Positions 1 through 8,612 of a DNA stretch of 64,000 nt are shown here, piece by piece. The position numbers and the translations under genes were made by a program. The notes under the pieces are model-generated. The model was given only the letters and a program-made list of their open reading frames with translations. It did not search any database and was not told where the DNA came from. The stretch's first letter is position 1; every line of letters begins with the position of its first letter. Source of the stretch: Paenibacillus peoriae KCTC 3763 (lineage in GTDB: Bacteria > Bacillota > Bacilli > Paenibacillales > Paenibacillaceae); assembly GCF_000236805.1 (NCBI RefSeq), contig NZ_AGFX01000020.1, positions 1-64,000 on the forward strand. The letters run 5' to 3'.

Positions 1-2
1 AA

Positions 3-1142
3 GTGGCTGACCAGTTCTTGCAGGGTAAACACGAAATGGAACGTATGCTGAATTTTTTGAGTGGACGAATTGATTTTGTTCAACAAGGCTGGTCTGGAGC
101 TACCCGAGAGAGATTTTTTCAGGAATTTCAGGTTTCTCGACAATCTATGAGTGTGACGCTTGAACGACTATCAACAGTAGCACAGGAACTTATTTTTATT
201 TCAAAAAACTTTACACAGGTGGACGGAGAAAAGGTCGTATTAGATGTACCGGGAAATGGTGTACCTATCAAAAAGGCATCCAGCAATGAAGGTTGGCTAC
301 ATAAAATCTTTGAACAAATTGGACAAGCTGAGATCACCAAGGCTGAAGCCCAGATGGAAGCGAGTAAGCTTCAAGGAGAAATTTTATGGGATACTGTTCA
401 AGGAGCAAAAGGAGCCATTCAGGAAGATTTAACCTTGGGAATGCTGCTCGACAAAGACCGCAACTATGATCATCCCATGGCAGCTAAGGTAGGTGAAATT
501 CTCGGTCACGTAGCTACGACATTGCAGGGGGCTGGTGAGGTAATCGTTGGAACTGGTGGAGAAGGATTATCAGTTGCTGTTTCAGCTTCAGGCGTAGGGA
601 GTATCGTTGGTGTACCGGGATTAATTGGATCGGCGGCTTTGGCAGCACATGGAAGCACCACCGCATTTAAAGGTGCAAGCGGAATTGGGAAAAGCTCAGC
701 CGAATTGTGGCAGATGACGAAGGGGGAAGGTGGAGGTTCATCCAAATCTACTCCATCCTCGGGAGGTAAGGCAGAGAGTGCGCCTCATGCTATTGAGGGG
801 GCGGACGGAGGTGGAAATTATGCTAAACCCTATGACGGAACACGTAATCCAGAAGTGGATTTTATGAATGGTAAAGGTAAAAGTACATTAGATAGACATG
901 CTAGTAAGCACGATTATGATTTACCGGAAAAATATTTACAGGATGCAAGAGAATTTTTAGAAAAACGCCCAACGTCAACAACTCAGACTTTTGTTTCAAA
1001 CGAAGGAACATATTTCAGATATGATTCTGCTACAAATGAATTTGGGATAATTAATAAGTACGGAGGAATCTCAACTTATTTCAAGCCTGAGAATGGGTTG
1101 GACTATTGGTTAGAGCAAATTAGTTTATATACTCCAAAATAA
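3..1142 (+). CDS. WXG100-type polymorphic toxin, 5' end outside window
   Basis: Secreted toxin-like protein, probably exported by an ESX/type VII (Yuk-type) system. The open frame runs off the left edge. The GTG at base 3 looks like an internal valine, because the reading begins mid-helix of a WXG100 domain, whose W-S-G turn lies near residue 30. Residues about 95-140 are linker. Residues about 155-250 are a glycine- and alanine-rich hydrophobic stretch like those before toxin domains. The last ~100 residues (from DRHASKH, about residue 297) carry conserved His plus GTYFRYD, TNEFGII and STYFKP elements, a pattern I associate with BECR-fold ribonuclease toxins. That last assignment is inference. 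A CPCC-family gene starts 15 bases downstream and is the likely immunity partner. The sequence gives no export test. Confidence 0.7.
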   Translation: MADQFLQGKHEMERMLNFLSGRIDFVQQGWSGATRERFFQEFQVSRQSMSVTLERLSTVAQELIFISKNFTQVDGEKVVLDVPGNGVPIKKASSNEGWLHKIFEQIGQAEITKAEAQMEASKLQGEILWDTVQGAKGAIQEDLTLGMLLDKDRNYDHPMAAKVGEILGHVATTLQGAGEVIVGTGGEGLSVAVSASGVGSIVGVPGLIGSAALAAHGSTTAFKGASGIGKSSAELWQMTKGEGGGSSKSTPSSGGKAESAPHAIEGADGGGNYAKPYDGTRNPEVDFMNGKGKSTLDRHASKHDYDLPEKYLQDAREFLEKRPTSTTQTFVSNEGTYFRYDSATNEFGIINKYGGISTYFKPENGLDYWLEQISLYTPK

Positions 1143-1157
1143 AGAGAGGCAACTAAG

Positions 1158-1412
1158 ATGGATACGAAAAAATGCCCATGTTGCGGTAATTTTACTATTG
1201 AAGAGGATTTTGATATTTGTGAAGTTTGTTATTGGCAGTATGATACTATTGCACACAATAATCCTGATATAGCCATGGGAGCGAATAAGATTTCTTTGAA
1301 CATGGCGCAAAAAAATTATAAAACTTTTGGGGCTTCTGAAGAGAGATTTATAGATAAGGTCAGAAAACCAGTATCGGAGGAACTTCCAGAAAACAATACT
1401 GAGAGTGATTAA
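1158..1412 (+). CDS. CPCC-family cysteine-rich protein, probable immunity protein
   Basis: An 84-residue protein opening with KKCPCCGNFT and a second pair ICEVCYW, so four to five cysteines could form a zinc knuckle or ribbon. This is the layout of the Cys_rich_CPCC family. Such genes are often found beside polymorphic toxin genes, and this one follows the toxin gene by 15 bases with a good ribosome site (AGAGAGG), so the two are very probably co-transcribed. I infer an immunity role from position. Nothing in the protein proves binding to the toxin. The C-terminal 20 residues are acidic and probably disordered. Confidence 0.72.
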   Translation: MDTKKCPCCGNFTIEEDFDICEVCYWQYDTIAHNNPDIAMGANKISLNMAQKNYKTFGASEERFIDKVRKPVSEELPENNTESD

Positions 1413-1572
1413 CATAAAAGCGAGTCTTAGAGGAGAAGATGCGTTTCGTGAGGATTACCCAGTACGGAATTTGACGGATTCTGGGGGAAGTTTGGAAGGT
1501 CCCTCTCCCAGAATAATGGTAGAAAGCATTTGTTTTTTTAGAGAGTGCTGCTGTAATAGCTACAGTTCGTAA
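1405..1572 (+). other. Unexplained open stretch after the immunity gene, possible gene remnant
   Basis: Between the CPCC gene and the DinB-like gene, the frame through base 1441 stays open from within the end of the CPCC gene to a stop near 1570. From 1441 to about 1530 it reads like protein (AFREDYPVRNLTD then GGSLEGPSPRIMVE). There is no good start with a ribosome site. Toxin loci often keep displaced toxin or immunity fragments here, but I do not recognise the family and it may be chance. A short inverted repeat (CTGGG...CCCAG, about 1480-1511) overlaps it. Confidence 0.2.
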
Positions 1573-1629
1573 TTTGGAGAATAGGAAACATATTACTTCT
1601 TATAGGCTCATCAAATAGGGGGAATTCAC

Positions 1630-2094
1630 TTGGCAACGGTGGCTGAGGTTTCTGATGATTTAGAAAAATGGCCTGTATTTCTTTCTGCTTTGTCTTCGTA
1701 CTCGGATGAGTTGTTTTGCAAACCAATTGCGGATACATGGTCGATTCAAGATATTATCAGTCATATTATGGGTTGGGACAAAAGCTTGACTAAGACGCTT
1801 ATACAGATTATCAATGATGAACAAGTCGCGCTCCAGGAACATCCCGATGTACAGGCATTTAACGATGCATCCGTTGCGTTCGGCAGAAATATGAAACCAC
1901 ATGATTTGTTAAATGAAGCTATTGCTCAGCGCAAGCAAATGATTAGGCAGCTCAAAATGGTTTCAGAATCATCTTTTGTCCGTCAATTTCCTAATAGTCC
2001 ATACACCATGGAAAATTTTTTGCAACACATGTTTGTCCAACACGACAGACATCATAAAGAGCAAATCGTGAAAGCTCTACAAGCCATTCGCTGA
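1630..2094 (+). CDS. DinB/DfsB-like four-helix protein
   Basis: A 154-residue cytoplasmic protein of the DinB superfamily, a four-helix bundle of putative metal-dependent thiol transferases. It shows the typical opening (W-S-I-Q-D-I-I-S-H, residues about 37-45), giving one metal-ligand histidine, and a C-terminal H-D-R-H-H-K-E-Q helix giving the others (around residues 136-143). The start is a TTG at 1630, chosen because AGGGGGAA lies 8-10 bases upstream and no ATG fits. It is transcribed alone and ends before a strong terminator near 2170. The substrate cannot be told from sequence. Confidence 0.75.
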   Translation: MATVAEVSDDLEKWPVFLSALSSYSDELFCKPIADTWSIQDIISHIMGWDKSLTKTLIQIINDEQVALQEHPDVQAFNDASVAFGRNMKPHDLLNEAIAQRKQMIRQLKMVSESSFVRQFPNSPYTMENFLQHMFVQHDRHHKEQIVKALQAIR

Positions 2095-2169
2095 CGTCAG
2101 TCTGGGATTACTGGATTGTGTGCCTGAGCGAAAAAGGACGAAAGCGTCCATTAGTCTGCGTCCTGCATT

Positions 2170-2211
2170 AAAAAAGTCGTCCCTCCCAAATAAGGAGAAA
2201 CGACTTTTTTA
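2170..2211. terminator. Bidirectional terminator between the DinB-like gene and mnmA
   Basis: AAAAAGTCG at 2171-2179 pairs with CGACTTTTT at 2201-2209 and is flanked by A and T runs, so it can end transcripts from both converging genes. A smaller hairpin (GGACG AAAG CGTCC) lies about 30 bases before it. Confidence 0.85.
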
Positions 2212-2245
2212 ATTATTGCGGTGCCGATGCAAACCGATCATTCAT

Positions 2246-3671
<1,426 letters not shown>

Positions 3672-4091
3672 TTGAAAATATCAACGAAAGGCCGCTATGG
3701 CCTGACCATTATGATGGAGCTTGCTGCCAAGTTTGGCGAGGGTCCAACTTCTTTGAAAAGTATTGCCGAAAAAAATCAGCTCTCCGAGCATTATCTGGAG
3801 CAGCTTATTGCACCTTTGCGTAACGCAGGTTTGGTAAAAAGTATCCGTGGTGCTTATGGCGGTTATATTCTTGCCAATGAACCGGCAGGAGTAACGGCGG
3901 GAGATATCATTCGTGTATTGGAGGGTCCGATTTCTCCAGTCGATTTCACGGAAGAAGATGATCCGGCCAAACGCCAGCTCTGGCTGCGAATTCGTGACAG
4001 CATTGCTGAAGTGCTGGATTCCACAACACTGAAGGACTTGATCACATACCAAGAACATGATGAATTGGATAATTATATGTTTTACATTTAA
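3672..4091 (+). CDS. cymR: Rrf2-family cysteine metabolism repressor CymR
   Basis: A 139-residue winged-helix regulator. It opens MKISTKGRYGLTIM and has the recognition stretch LSEHYLEQL and the RGAYGGY wing. It has no cysteine, so it cannot bind the Fe-S cluster of IscR-type members. The whole sequence is close to B. subtilis CymR as I remember it, which with CysK represses sulfur-amino-acid uptake and synthesis genes when cysteine is plentiful. The start is TTG at 3672, with GTGAGGTGG 7-8 bases upstream. Adjacency to mnmA fits the Bacillus order, but iscS, usually next door, lies 5 kb downstream. Function in this organism is by family inference. Confidence 0.9.
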   Translation: MKISTKGRYGLTIMMELAAKFGEGPTSLKSIAEKNQLSEHYLEQLIAPLRNAGLVKSIRGAYGGYILANEPAGVTAGDIIRVLEGPISPVDFTEEDDPAKRQLWLRIRDSIAEVLDSTTLKDLITYQEHDELDNYMFYI

Positions 4092-4129
4092 CCCAAGAGC
4101 TGGAATAAGATTGTAGACAGAATAAAGTG

Positions 4130-4163
4130 AAGGTGTCCCAATCAAAGCTTTGGGGACACCTTC
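4130..4163. terminator. Hairpin after cymR
   Basis: AAGGTGTCCC at 4130-4139 pairs with GGGACACCTT at 4153-4162 around a 13-base loop. There is only a weak T tract on either side. It lies between the converging cymR and alcohol dehydrogenase genes, where it could serve both. Confidence 0.65.
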
Positions 4164-4202
4164 AAAATTAAAATCATTTTTATAACTTATGATTTACATA
4201 GT

Positions 4203-5243
4203 TCACATTGTGCTAATGTCAATCACAAATCTATACTTCACATCAGATGCTAACACTCGTTTGTAGGCTTCGTCAATCTGGTCGGCCGATATCACTTCAA
4301 TCTTAGGAACAATATTGTGTTTTGCACAGAAATCCAACATTTCCTGTGTCTCACGGATGCCTCCTATCATTGAACCTGCAAATGAACGGCGATGTCCGAT
4401 GAGGGACATCACATTTAGTGACAACGGCTCCCCAGGGGCACCGACGTTCACCAAAGTTCCATCAAGAGTGAGTAGTGCCAAATAAGCATCCATATCGATA
4501 TTGGCACTTACCGTGTTAATAATCAAATCAAAGTGCCCAGCAAGTTTTTCGAATGTTTCTGGTTCGCTTGTGGCATAGTAGTGATCCGCGCCAAATTGCA
4601 AGCCATCATCCTTTTTCTTTAATGTTTGTGATAAAACAGTTACCTCAGCACCCATAGCATGTGCAATCTTGACAGCCATATGGCCAAGGCCTCCCATTCC
4701 CACAACCGCTACTTTCTTATCTGGACCAGCTCCCCAGCGGTTTAACGGCGAATAAGTCGTAATACCTGCGCAAAGTAATGGAGCAGCCACGTCAAGCTCA
4801 ATGTTATCTGGAATTCTTACTACAAAATCCTCAGTTACGACAATGTGGGTAGAATATCCACCTTGTGTAGGCTCGCCGTATTTGTCAACACCAGCGTAGG
4901 TAGGGACATTTCCTTTAAGGCAGTATTGTTCCTCTCCTTTACGACAGTTCTCGCATTCGCCACAGGAATCAACCATACAGCCAACCCCTACCCGGTCACC
5001 AACTCTGTACTTTGTAACTTCAGATCCTACATCCGTGACAATCCCTGCAATCTCATGTCCAGGTACGAGAGGGTAGTTCACTGGCCCCCATTCGCCGTGA
5101 GCTGTGTGGATGTCAGAATGGCATATGCCGGCATATTTAATTTCAATCAGAACATCATGCGAATCAAGATCCCGTCGTTTAATTTCAGCCGATCGAAACG
5201 GTTTGTCTGGACCGTCGACAGCTCGTGCTTTAGCAGTTATCAT
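4203..5243 (-). CDS. Zinc-dependent alcohol dehydrogenase (AdhA/YahK type)
   Basis: A 346-residue medium-chain dehydrogenase/reductase that probably reduces aldehydes with NAD(P)H. Catalytic zinc ligands are visible as GICHSD and GHE. The structural zinc loop is a C-x2-C-x2-C-x7-C run ([15 protein letters not shown] region). The Rossmann motif is [12 protein letters not shown]. The start at 5243 (MITAKARAV) is fixed by AGGAGG seven bases upstream; the frame continues upstream without a ribosome site. It faces a MerR-family gene, and its promoter has the 19-base spacer with a dyad typical of MerR control (separate entry). In B. subtilis the related adhA is induced by aldehydes through AdhR, and the same arrangement is inferred here. 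Confidence 0.92.
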   Translation of the reverse strand: MITAKARAVDGPDKPFRSAEIKRRDLDSHDVLIEIKYAGICHSDIHTAHGEWGPVNYPLVPGHEIAGIVTDVGSEVTKYRVGDRVGVGCMVDSCGECENCRKGEEQYCLKGNVPTYAGVDKYGEPTQGGYSTHIVVTEDFVVRIPDNIELDVAAPLLCAGITTYSPLNRWGAGPDKKVAVVGMGGLGHMAVKIAHAMGAEVTVLSQTLKKKDDGLQFGADHYYATSEPETFEKLAGHFDLIINTVSANIDMDAYLALLTLDGTLVNVGAPGEPLSLNVMSLIGHRRSFAGSMIGGIRETQEMLDFCAKHNIVPKIEVISADQIDEAYKRVLASDVKYRFVIDISTM

Positions 5244-5312
5244 AAAGAACCTCCTATAATTTTTATTTTTCAAGAGAATGCAGTTGTATTTCCATTCATA
5301 CTTTTTTCTCTT

Positions 5313-5351
5313 GTAAATCAATGTTAATCCTTATAGTTAGCTCTAAGTCAA
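5313..5351 (-). promoter_or_regulatory. MerR-type promoter/operator of the alcohol dehydrogenase gene
   Basis: On the minus strand the -35 TTGACT (5346-5351) and -10 TAACAT (5321-5326) are separated by exactly 19 bases. The spacer region holds the dyad CTTAGAG-CTAA-CTATAAG. An over-long spacer with a central dyad is the hallmark of MerR-family activated promoters, and this dyad resembles NmlR/AdhR operators as I recall them. A start near 5313 would leave a leader of about 70 bases. Confidence 0.8.
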
Positions 5352-5497
5352 GTCATTAGTTTATATTCCTTTTGAAGATTTCCGCTCATACAGGTTCATT
5401 TCATCTACTAATATAGTCTCTATCTAGTTATATTATTTTCTTGCTAATTATATTTCTCCTAGATAGAACCTGATTCTACTTTTCCTAAAAGGGGACT

Positions 5498-5526
5498 TTG
5501 ACATTCAACAAATAACTTGATAGAAT
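5498..5526 (+). promoter_or_regulatory. Sigma-A promoter of the merR-family gene
   Basis: TTGACA (5498-5503), 17-base spacer, TAGAAT (5521-5526). It lies 55 bases before the gene start. A perfect palindrome, CGAGTTAACTCG at 5541-5552, follows just past the expected start point. Confidence 0.75.
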
Positions 5527-5540
5527 CCCCCTTATACCAT

Positions 5541-5552
5541 CGAGTTAACTCG
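5541..5552. promoter_or_regulatory. Palindrome, probable autoregulatory MerR-family site
   Basis: CGAGTTAACTCG is a 12-base perfect palindrome. Its GAGTTAACTC core is close to the dyad in the alcohol dehydrogenase promoter (CTTAGAGCTAACTATAAG). Sitting downstream of the merR -10, a bound regulator here would repress its own gene. The role is inferred. Confidence 0.5.
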
Positions 5553-5581
5553 AAGTCTATGTCATTAAGAATAGGAGATAC

Positions 5582-6019
5582 ATGATGAAGACATATTCTA
5601 TCAGCGAAGTTGCAAAGGAATTGAATCTTACACCATACGCCTTGCGTTACTACGACAAGGAGGGACTTATGCCTTTTGTAGAACGGACATCTAGCGGAAC
5701 AAGATTATTTAAAGAATCTGATATCGACGCTTTAAAAATAATTGAATGTCTAAAATCCACCGGGATGCCGATCAAAGAAATTAAAAATTTCATTGATTGG
5801 TGTTCTGGTGGGGATTCCACATTACAACAAAGATATGACATGTTTATGGAACGAAAAGCTACTGTAGAAGCACAAATGGAAGAACTAAAAAAAACAATGG
5901 AAGTCATTGAACATAAATGTTTATATTACAAAACTGCATTGGATGCTGGAACGGAAAATATTCATAAAAACAATAAAATAGGGAGTCTCATTACTAATCT
6001 AACAGAAAAGCACCTGTAA
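5582..6019 (+). CDS. MerR-family regulator, AdhR/NmlR-like
   Basis: A 145-residue regulator with an N-terminal winged-helix MerR domain (YSISEVAKEL, ALRYYDKEGLMP, RLFKESDI) and a C-terminal coiled coil (residues about 85-120). A cysteine at position 56 (IIECLKSTG) aligns with the redox- or aldehyde-sensing cysteine of AdhR-type members as I recall the family. A second lies in DWCSGGDST. It starts at either of two adjacent ATGs, 5582 or 5585, behind AGGAGA. It diverges from the alcohol dehydrogenase gene, whose promoter carries a MerR-type 19-base spacer. Carbonyl-stress control of that gene is inferred. Confidence 0.88.
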   Translation: MMKTYSISEVAKELNLTPYALRYYDKEGLMPFVERTSSGTRLFKESDIDALKIIECLKSTGMPIKEIKNFIDWCSGGDSTLQQRYDMFMERKATVEAQMEELKKTMEVIEHKCLYYKTALDAGTENIHKNNKIGSLITNLTEKHL

Positions 6020-6129
6020 TTTAAAACAGACCGAACGGGAAATTCTTCAAAGATGGTAATCGATCAATTAGTAACAAAACAGTATAAGTCAAATGATTTA
6101 GTGTTTATTGGGTTCGGCATAATCTGTTC

Positions 6130-6182
6130 CTTTTCATTATTTAATAATTTATAAAAGAAGGAACGCCGATTTTTTATTTTTC
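6130..6182 (+). terminator. Probable terminator of the merR-family gene
   Basis: GTTCCTT pairs with AAGGAAC across an AT-rich loop of about 25 bases. The sequence then runs into a T-rich tract ending near 6182. Confidence 0.5.
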
Positions 6183-6278
6183 CTGACTACATGTGCCGCT
6201 CTATCTATAACTTTGTGAGAGAACGTACTTAAATTAAATTGCCCATTAGATTAACGAAGCGTATTTCCTTCATAAGCA

Positions 6279-6336
6279 GTTTGAATTTAGAGTAGATATG
6301 AAAGGAACTACCAGATTGTAATCAGTAGTCCCTTTC
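6279..6336 (+). repeat. Short dispersed repeat, copy 1, with hairpin
   Basis: Core TTGAATTTAGAGTAGAT followed by ATGAAAGG. The 3' side opens an 11-bp hairpin (GAAAGG-ACTAC with GTAGT-CCTTTC, 6300-6336). The same core occurs at 6911 and 8023 and in degenerate form at 7767. Confidence 0.75.
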
Positions 6337-6370
6337 AAGTAGACCATATCAAAAAATGGAGGAGAAAATT

Positions 6371-6790
6371 ATGAAGAAAAAAACATTCCTGTTCTCGATT
6401 TTGTCTTTAACCATGACGATTACGGTAGGGGCTACTTCAGCTTCAACAAGTAAAACTAGCGAAAACATCATAATTTCTCAAAGATCAGGCGGAAGCGCAA
6501 CTGTAGGAGAATCCTTTAATGTTCCTAAAGGTTGGGGGCATGTTAAACTTCGTATGAAGAACCACTCTGATCATCCAGTAAGGGTAAGCTTAACGCACGA
6601 CAGTTCAAACAAACTATATATTGATGCATTAGTAATCACTCCTCACGATACAGTGACTTGGAAATCTACTGATGAAGGGATTACCAATGGTATGCGTTCT
6701 GGAGACTACACACTTCAGTGGAGAGGCAGCGAATATAAAGTTAATGGGGAAACATGGGGAGTAGCTGATTCACAACCTGGAAACCTCTAA
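6371..6790 (+). CDS. Small secreted protein of unknown family
   Basis: A 139-residue protein with a clear Sec signal peptide (MKKK, then about 18 hydrophobic residues, likely cut after TSAS near residue 25). The mature part is rich in beta-type alternation, with motifs such as KGWGHVKLRMKNHSDHPVRVSL and then TPHDTVTWKS and GDYTLQWRG, suggesting a beta-sandwich that acts outside the cell. It has no cysteine. The start at 6371 is chosen because GGAGGAGA lies 8 bases upstream; an upstream in-frame ATG overlaps that site. It is flanked on both sides by copies of the short repeat. I do not recognise the family. Confidence 0.7.
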   Translation: MKKKTFLFSILSLTMTITVGATSASTSKTSENIIISQRSGGSATVGESFNVPKGWGHVKLRMKNHSDHPVRVSLTHDSSNKLYIDALVITPHDTVTWKSTDEGITNGMRSGDYTLQWRGSEYKVNGETWGVADSQPGNL

Positions 6791-6910
6791 ATTATTCTAG
6801 CTATACAGCTTACCCCTACCGATTAAGTGGGGAGGGTTTAATTATGCGTTGTTCAAGCCAGCAATTGAATTAATCTCCTTAATTGGTCGGCAGAGCTTTT
6901 TCGTTGATCG

Positions 6911-6984
6911 TTTTGAATTTAGAGTAGATGTGAAAGGTTATGCTGGCTTATGTGAACTGTGACTCTCTTGCGGGTCACAGTTCA
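6911..6984 (+). repeat. Short dispersed repeat, copy 2, with hairpin
   Basis: Core TTGAATTTAGAGTAGAT followed by GTGAAAGG (6911-6937) matches copy 1 over about 26 bases with one change. Fifteen bases on, TGAACTGTGAC (6953-6963) pairs perfectly with GTCACAGTTCA (6974-6984). The hairpin sequence differs from that of the other copies although its position is similar. Confidence 0.75.
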
Positions 6985-7006
6985 ATTCCTCCATTACGGG
7001 TTTCAA

Positions 7007-7480
7007 TTAATTGAGATAAGATACTTGTGCAGATATTGAAACTGCTTGTTTTGTAATAACAACATCATTAAAAAATTTTTCAAACATATGAGCTGGAGCA
7101 TACAAACATCCGTTATTTTTGGTAACTGGACTGTCCAGGGTTGACTCTCCGGAGAGATTAATAATTTTCAATTTTCCAATGGCTATCATTTTGCTAGAAT
7201 TATTGTGTAGTGTAACAGATTGAATGTTATCTTCTATGCGTACTTCTTCTTTTTCAGGAAGCCAGAGCACCTTGTATCCTAACGCCTCTGATGTTGTACG
7301 CAAAGGGACCATAACTGTACCGTCATTTGCTTTATACGGTGCAGGTATATCAGAATCTGATGGTATTGTTTTGTTGTTGACTGTCAACGTATATTTTGGC
7401 ACGTAATTGGCGGCGTAAGTGGAAGCAGCCAATGCCGTACAACTTATAATTAACACTGAAAATAACAAGATTTTTTTCAT
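7007..7480 (-). CDS. Secreted protein with copper amine oxidase N-terminal-like domain
   Basis: A 157-residue exported protein with signal peptide MKKILLFSVLIISCTALAAS (cleavage expected near residue 25). This is followed by the compact Cu_amine_oxidN1 fold seen in many Paenibacillus surface proteins (VNNKTIPS, GTVMVPLRTTSEALGYKVLW, EVRI). The domain is a wall- or matrix-associated module, not an oxidase. The single domain plus ~70 extra residues makes this a short member. The start at 7480 is chosen for AGAAGGGG ten bases upstream; upstream in-frame codons lack one. It is oriented against its neighbours and ends beside repeat copy 2. Confidence 0.75.
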   Translation of the reverse strand: MKKILLFSVLIISCTALAASTYAANYVPKYTLTVNNKTIPSDSDIPAPYKANDGTVMVPLRTTSEALGYKVLWLPEKEEVRIEDNIQSVTLHNNSSKMIAIGKLKIINLSGESTLDSPVTKNNGCLYAPAHMFEKFFNDVVITKQAVSISAQVSYLN

Positions 7481-7521
7481 AATAATTGAACCCCTTCTCA
7501 TTTGTTTGATTTTTAGACGCA

Positions 7522-7758
7522 ATGTATGATGAAAAAGTTACGACAACTCGTGGGAGGACAAGAGCCACTTGCGGGATGAACCATACATATAAAGTGTTAA
7601 AGTCCGATATAGACCTGTTTGCAGCTACATTAAGCCAGGTAAGAGTATATGTAGTTCAGTCGTTATGTGAGGATTTGGTATCGGTTGTAGACTACGGAGG
7701 AGTAGTGGAGAAATTTTCATCTAAGTCAGTTAAAATCGCCGGAAAGTATAACATGTGA
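7522..7758 (+). pseudogene. Possible gene remnant, 78 codons
   Basis: The frame from 7522 is open to 7758. Its later part (from about 7580) reads like a folded protein: YKVLKSDIDLFAATLSQ, VYVVQSLCEDLVSVVDYGG. The start has no ribosome site and overlaps the promoter region of the divergent secreted-protein gene. A truncated remnant is more likely than an intact gene. I do not recognise the family. Confidence 0.3.
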
Positions 7759-7766
7759 GGGCAGTG

Positions 7767-7790
7767 TTGAGTTTAGAGTAAGTATGTAGT
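7767..7790 (+). repeat. Short dispersed repeat, copy 3, degenerate
   Basis: TTGAGTTTAGAGTAAGTATG differs from the shared core at a few places. No strong hairpin follows. Confidence 0.45.
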
Positions 7791-7872
7791 GCTTTATGCA
7801 GATGTAAAAAATACCTTAGTTATCCCGATATAATATATGTAATGAGTTGTCATAAAAAGGCGGGGATTCTAG

Positions 7873-7962
7873 TTGGTGGTTTTAATGGGTTTTATAGCTG
7901 TGCTTTTTATTTTGTTCTTCTCGCTTTGGCTATCGGCTAGGCGTGACAGAAGAGCACCGTAA
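7873..7962 (+). CDS. Candidate 29-residue membrane peptide
   Basis: Too short for routine gene calls. From TTG 7873 (AAAGGCGGGG 8 bases upstream) or ATG 7885, the frame encodes a single hydrophobic helix (MGFIAVLFILFFSLWLS) ending in a basic tail (ARRDRRAP) before TAA at 7960. A TATAAT box lies at 7829-7834, without a clear -35. Short TM-plus-basic-tail peptides include small holin-like or type I toxin peptides and small membrane regulators. Which applies here, and whether it is expressed, is unknown. Confidence 0.4.
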   Translation: MVVLMGFIAVLFILFFSLWLSARRDRRAP

Positions 7963-8022
7963 CTATTAAGAGTAGAAAGAGTTGTTTCTTGATTAATAGA
8001 TTCTACCGGGGAATTGATATGA

Positions 8023-8089
8023 TTTGAATTTAGAGTAGATGTGAGAAAGGACTCCAATCACTGGTATACAGCCAATAAGAGTCCTTTTT
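8023..8089 (+). repeat. Short dispersed repeat, copy 4, with terminator-like hairpin
   Basis: Core TTGAATTTAGAGTAGAT followed by GTGAGAAAGG. The hairpin AAAGGACTC (8046-8054) / GAGTCCTTT (8079-8087) runs into T residues, so it could end the transcript of the small membrane peptide and, on the other strand, of the gene at 8142. Confidence 0.7.
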
Positions 8090-8141
8090 GTTGTTTATTT
8101 GAATGTTCACTTACTTAAAACGTCAGGATATCTTATCTGTT

Positions 8142-8612
8142 TTATGTAGGTAATGTAACTTTTCTTGTTTTCTTAGTTCTCCGTCTAAGAATGACGAACA
8201 TATAAACGATAGCAATCAACAATGACTTTATATAGAGAACGTCATGTAATTGGTGAGAATAGAAAGACAAAACCAAAATAAAAGTAAAGACAGAGATAAT
8301 AATCCTTACCGCCAGATGATGAATGAACTTTATAAATTTACTATGTTCATTACTTTTTTGAAGATCAATTATTAAATATAGTACAAAAACAGGTATGGCT
8401 ATCAAAGCTCCTCTTAGTATATCCTCTATTGATTGTGATCTAATTGTAATAAATATTAGATACAACAAAGTAAGCGTACCAAAAGTAATAAAGGAAGTGG
8501 CGGAATTTTTTAATTTTAAAAATCCTGCTAACCACCGAACCAGTACTTTGAAAGGATATACTATAAAAATAAGTGCAAACAAGCCTATGAATACTGCCAA
8601 TATATACTCCAT
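8142..8612 (-). CDS. Small integral membrane protein of unknown family
   Basis: A 156-residue protein with four to five predicted membrane helices (about residues 3-30, 42-60, 66-84, 100-118 and 127-143) joined by short basic loops. It ends in a basic tail (RRRTKKTRK). It has AAGGAGAG seven bases before the ATG at 8612, so it is well set up for translation. Codon use is AT-rich compared with the housekeeping genes to its right, which suits acquired DNA. No motif tells its role. It belongs to the accessory block between cymR and iscS. Confidence 0.65.
   Translation of the reverse strand: MEYILAVFIGLFALIFIVYPFKVLVRWLAGFLKLKNSATSFITFGTLTLLYLIFITIRSQSIEDILRGALIAIPVFVLYLIIDLQKSNEHSKFIKFIHHLAVRIIISVFTFILVLSFYSHQLHDVLYIKSLLIAIVYMFVILRRRTKKTRKVTLPT

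Larger units (their letters stand above)
6020..6370. other. Intergenic stretch with terminator and first copy of a short repeat
   Basis: 351 bases without a credible gene. It holds a hairpin with a T run (GTTCCTT near 6130 with AAGGAAC near 6160, then T-rich to 6180) that probably ends the merR transcript, and the first copy of the repeat described at 6279 with its own hairpin. Confidence 0.5.

Noticed and set aside
7869-8057. 62-codon minus-strand frame over the small peptide and repeat copy 4
   Set aside because: No ribosome site and low-complexity; the plus-strand peptide is better supported.
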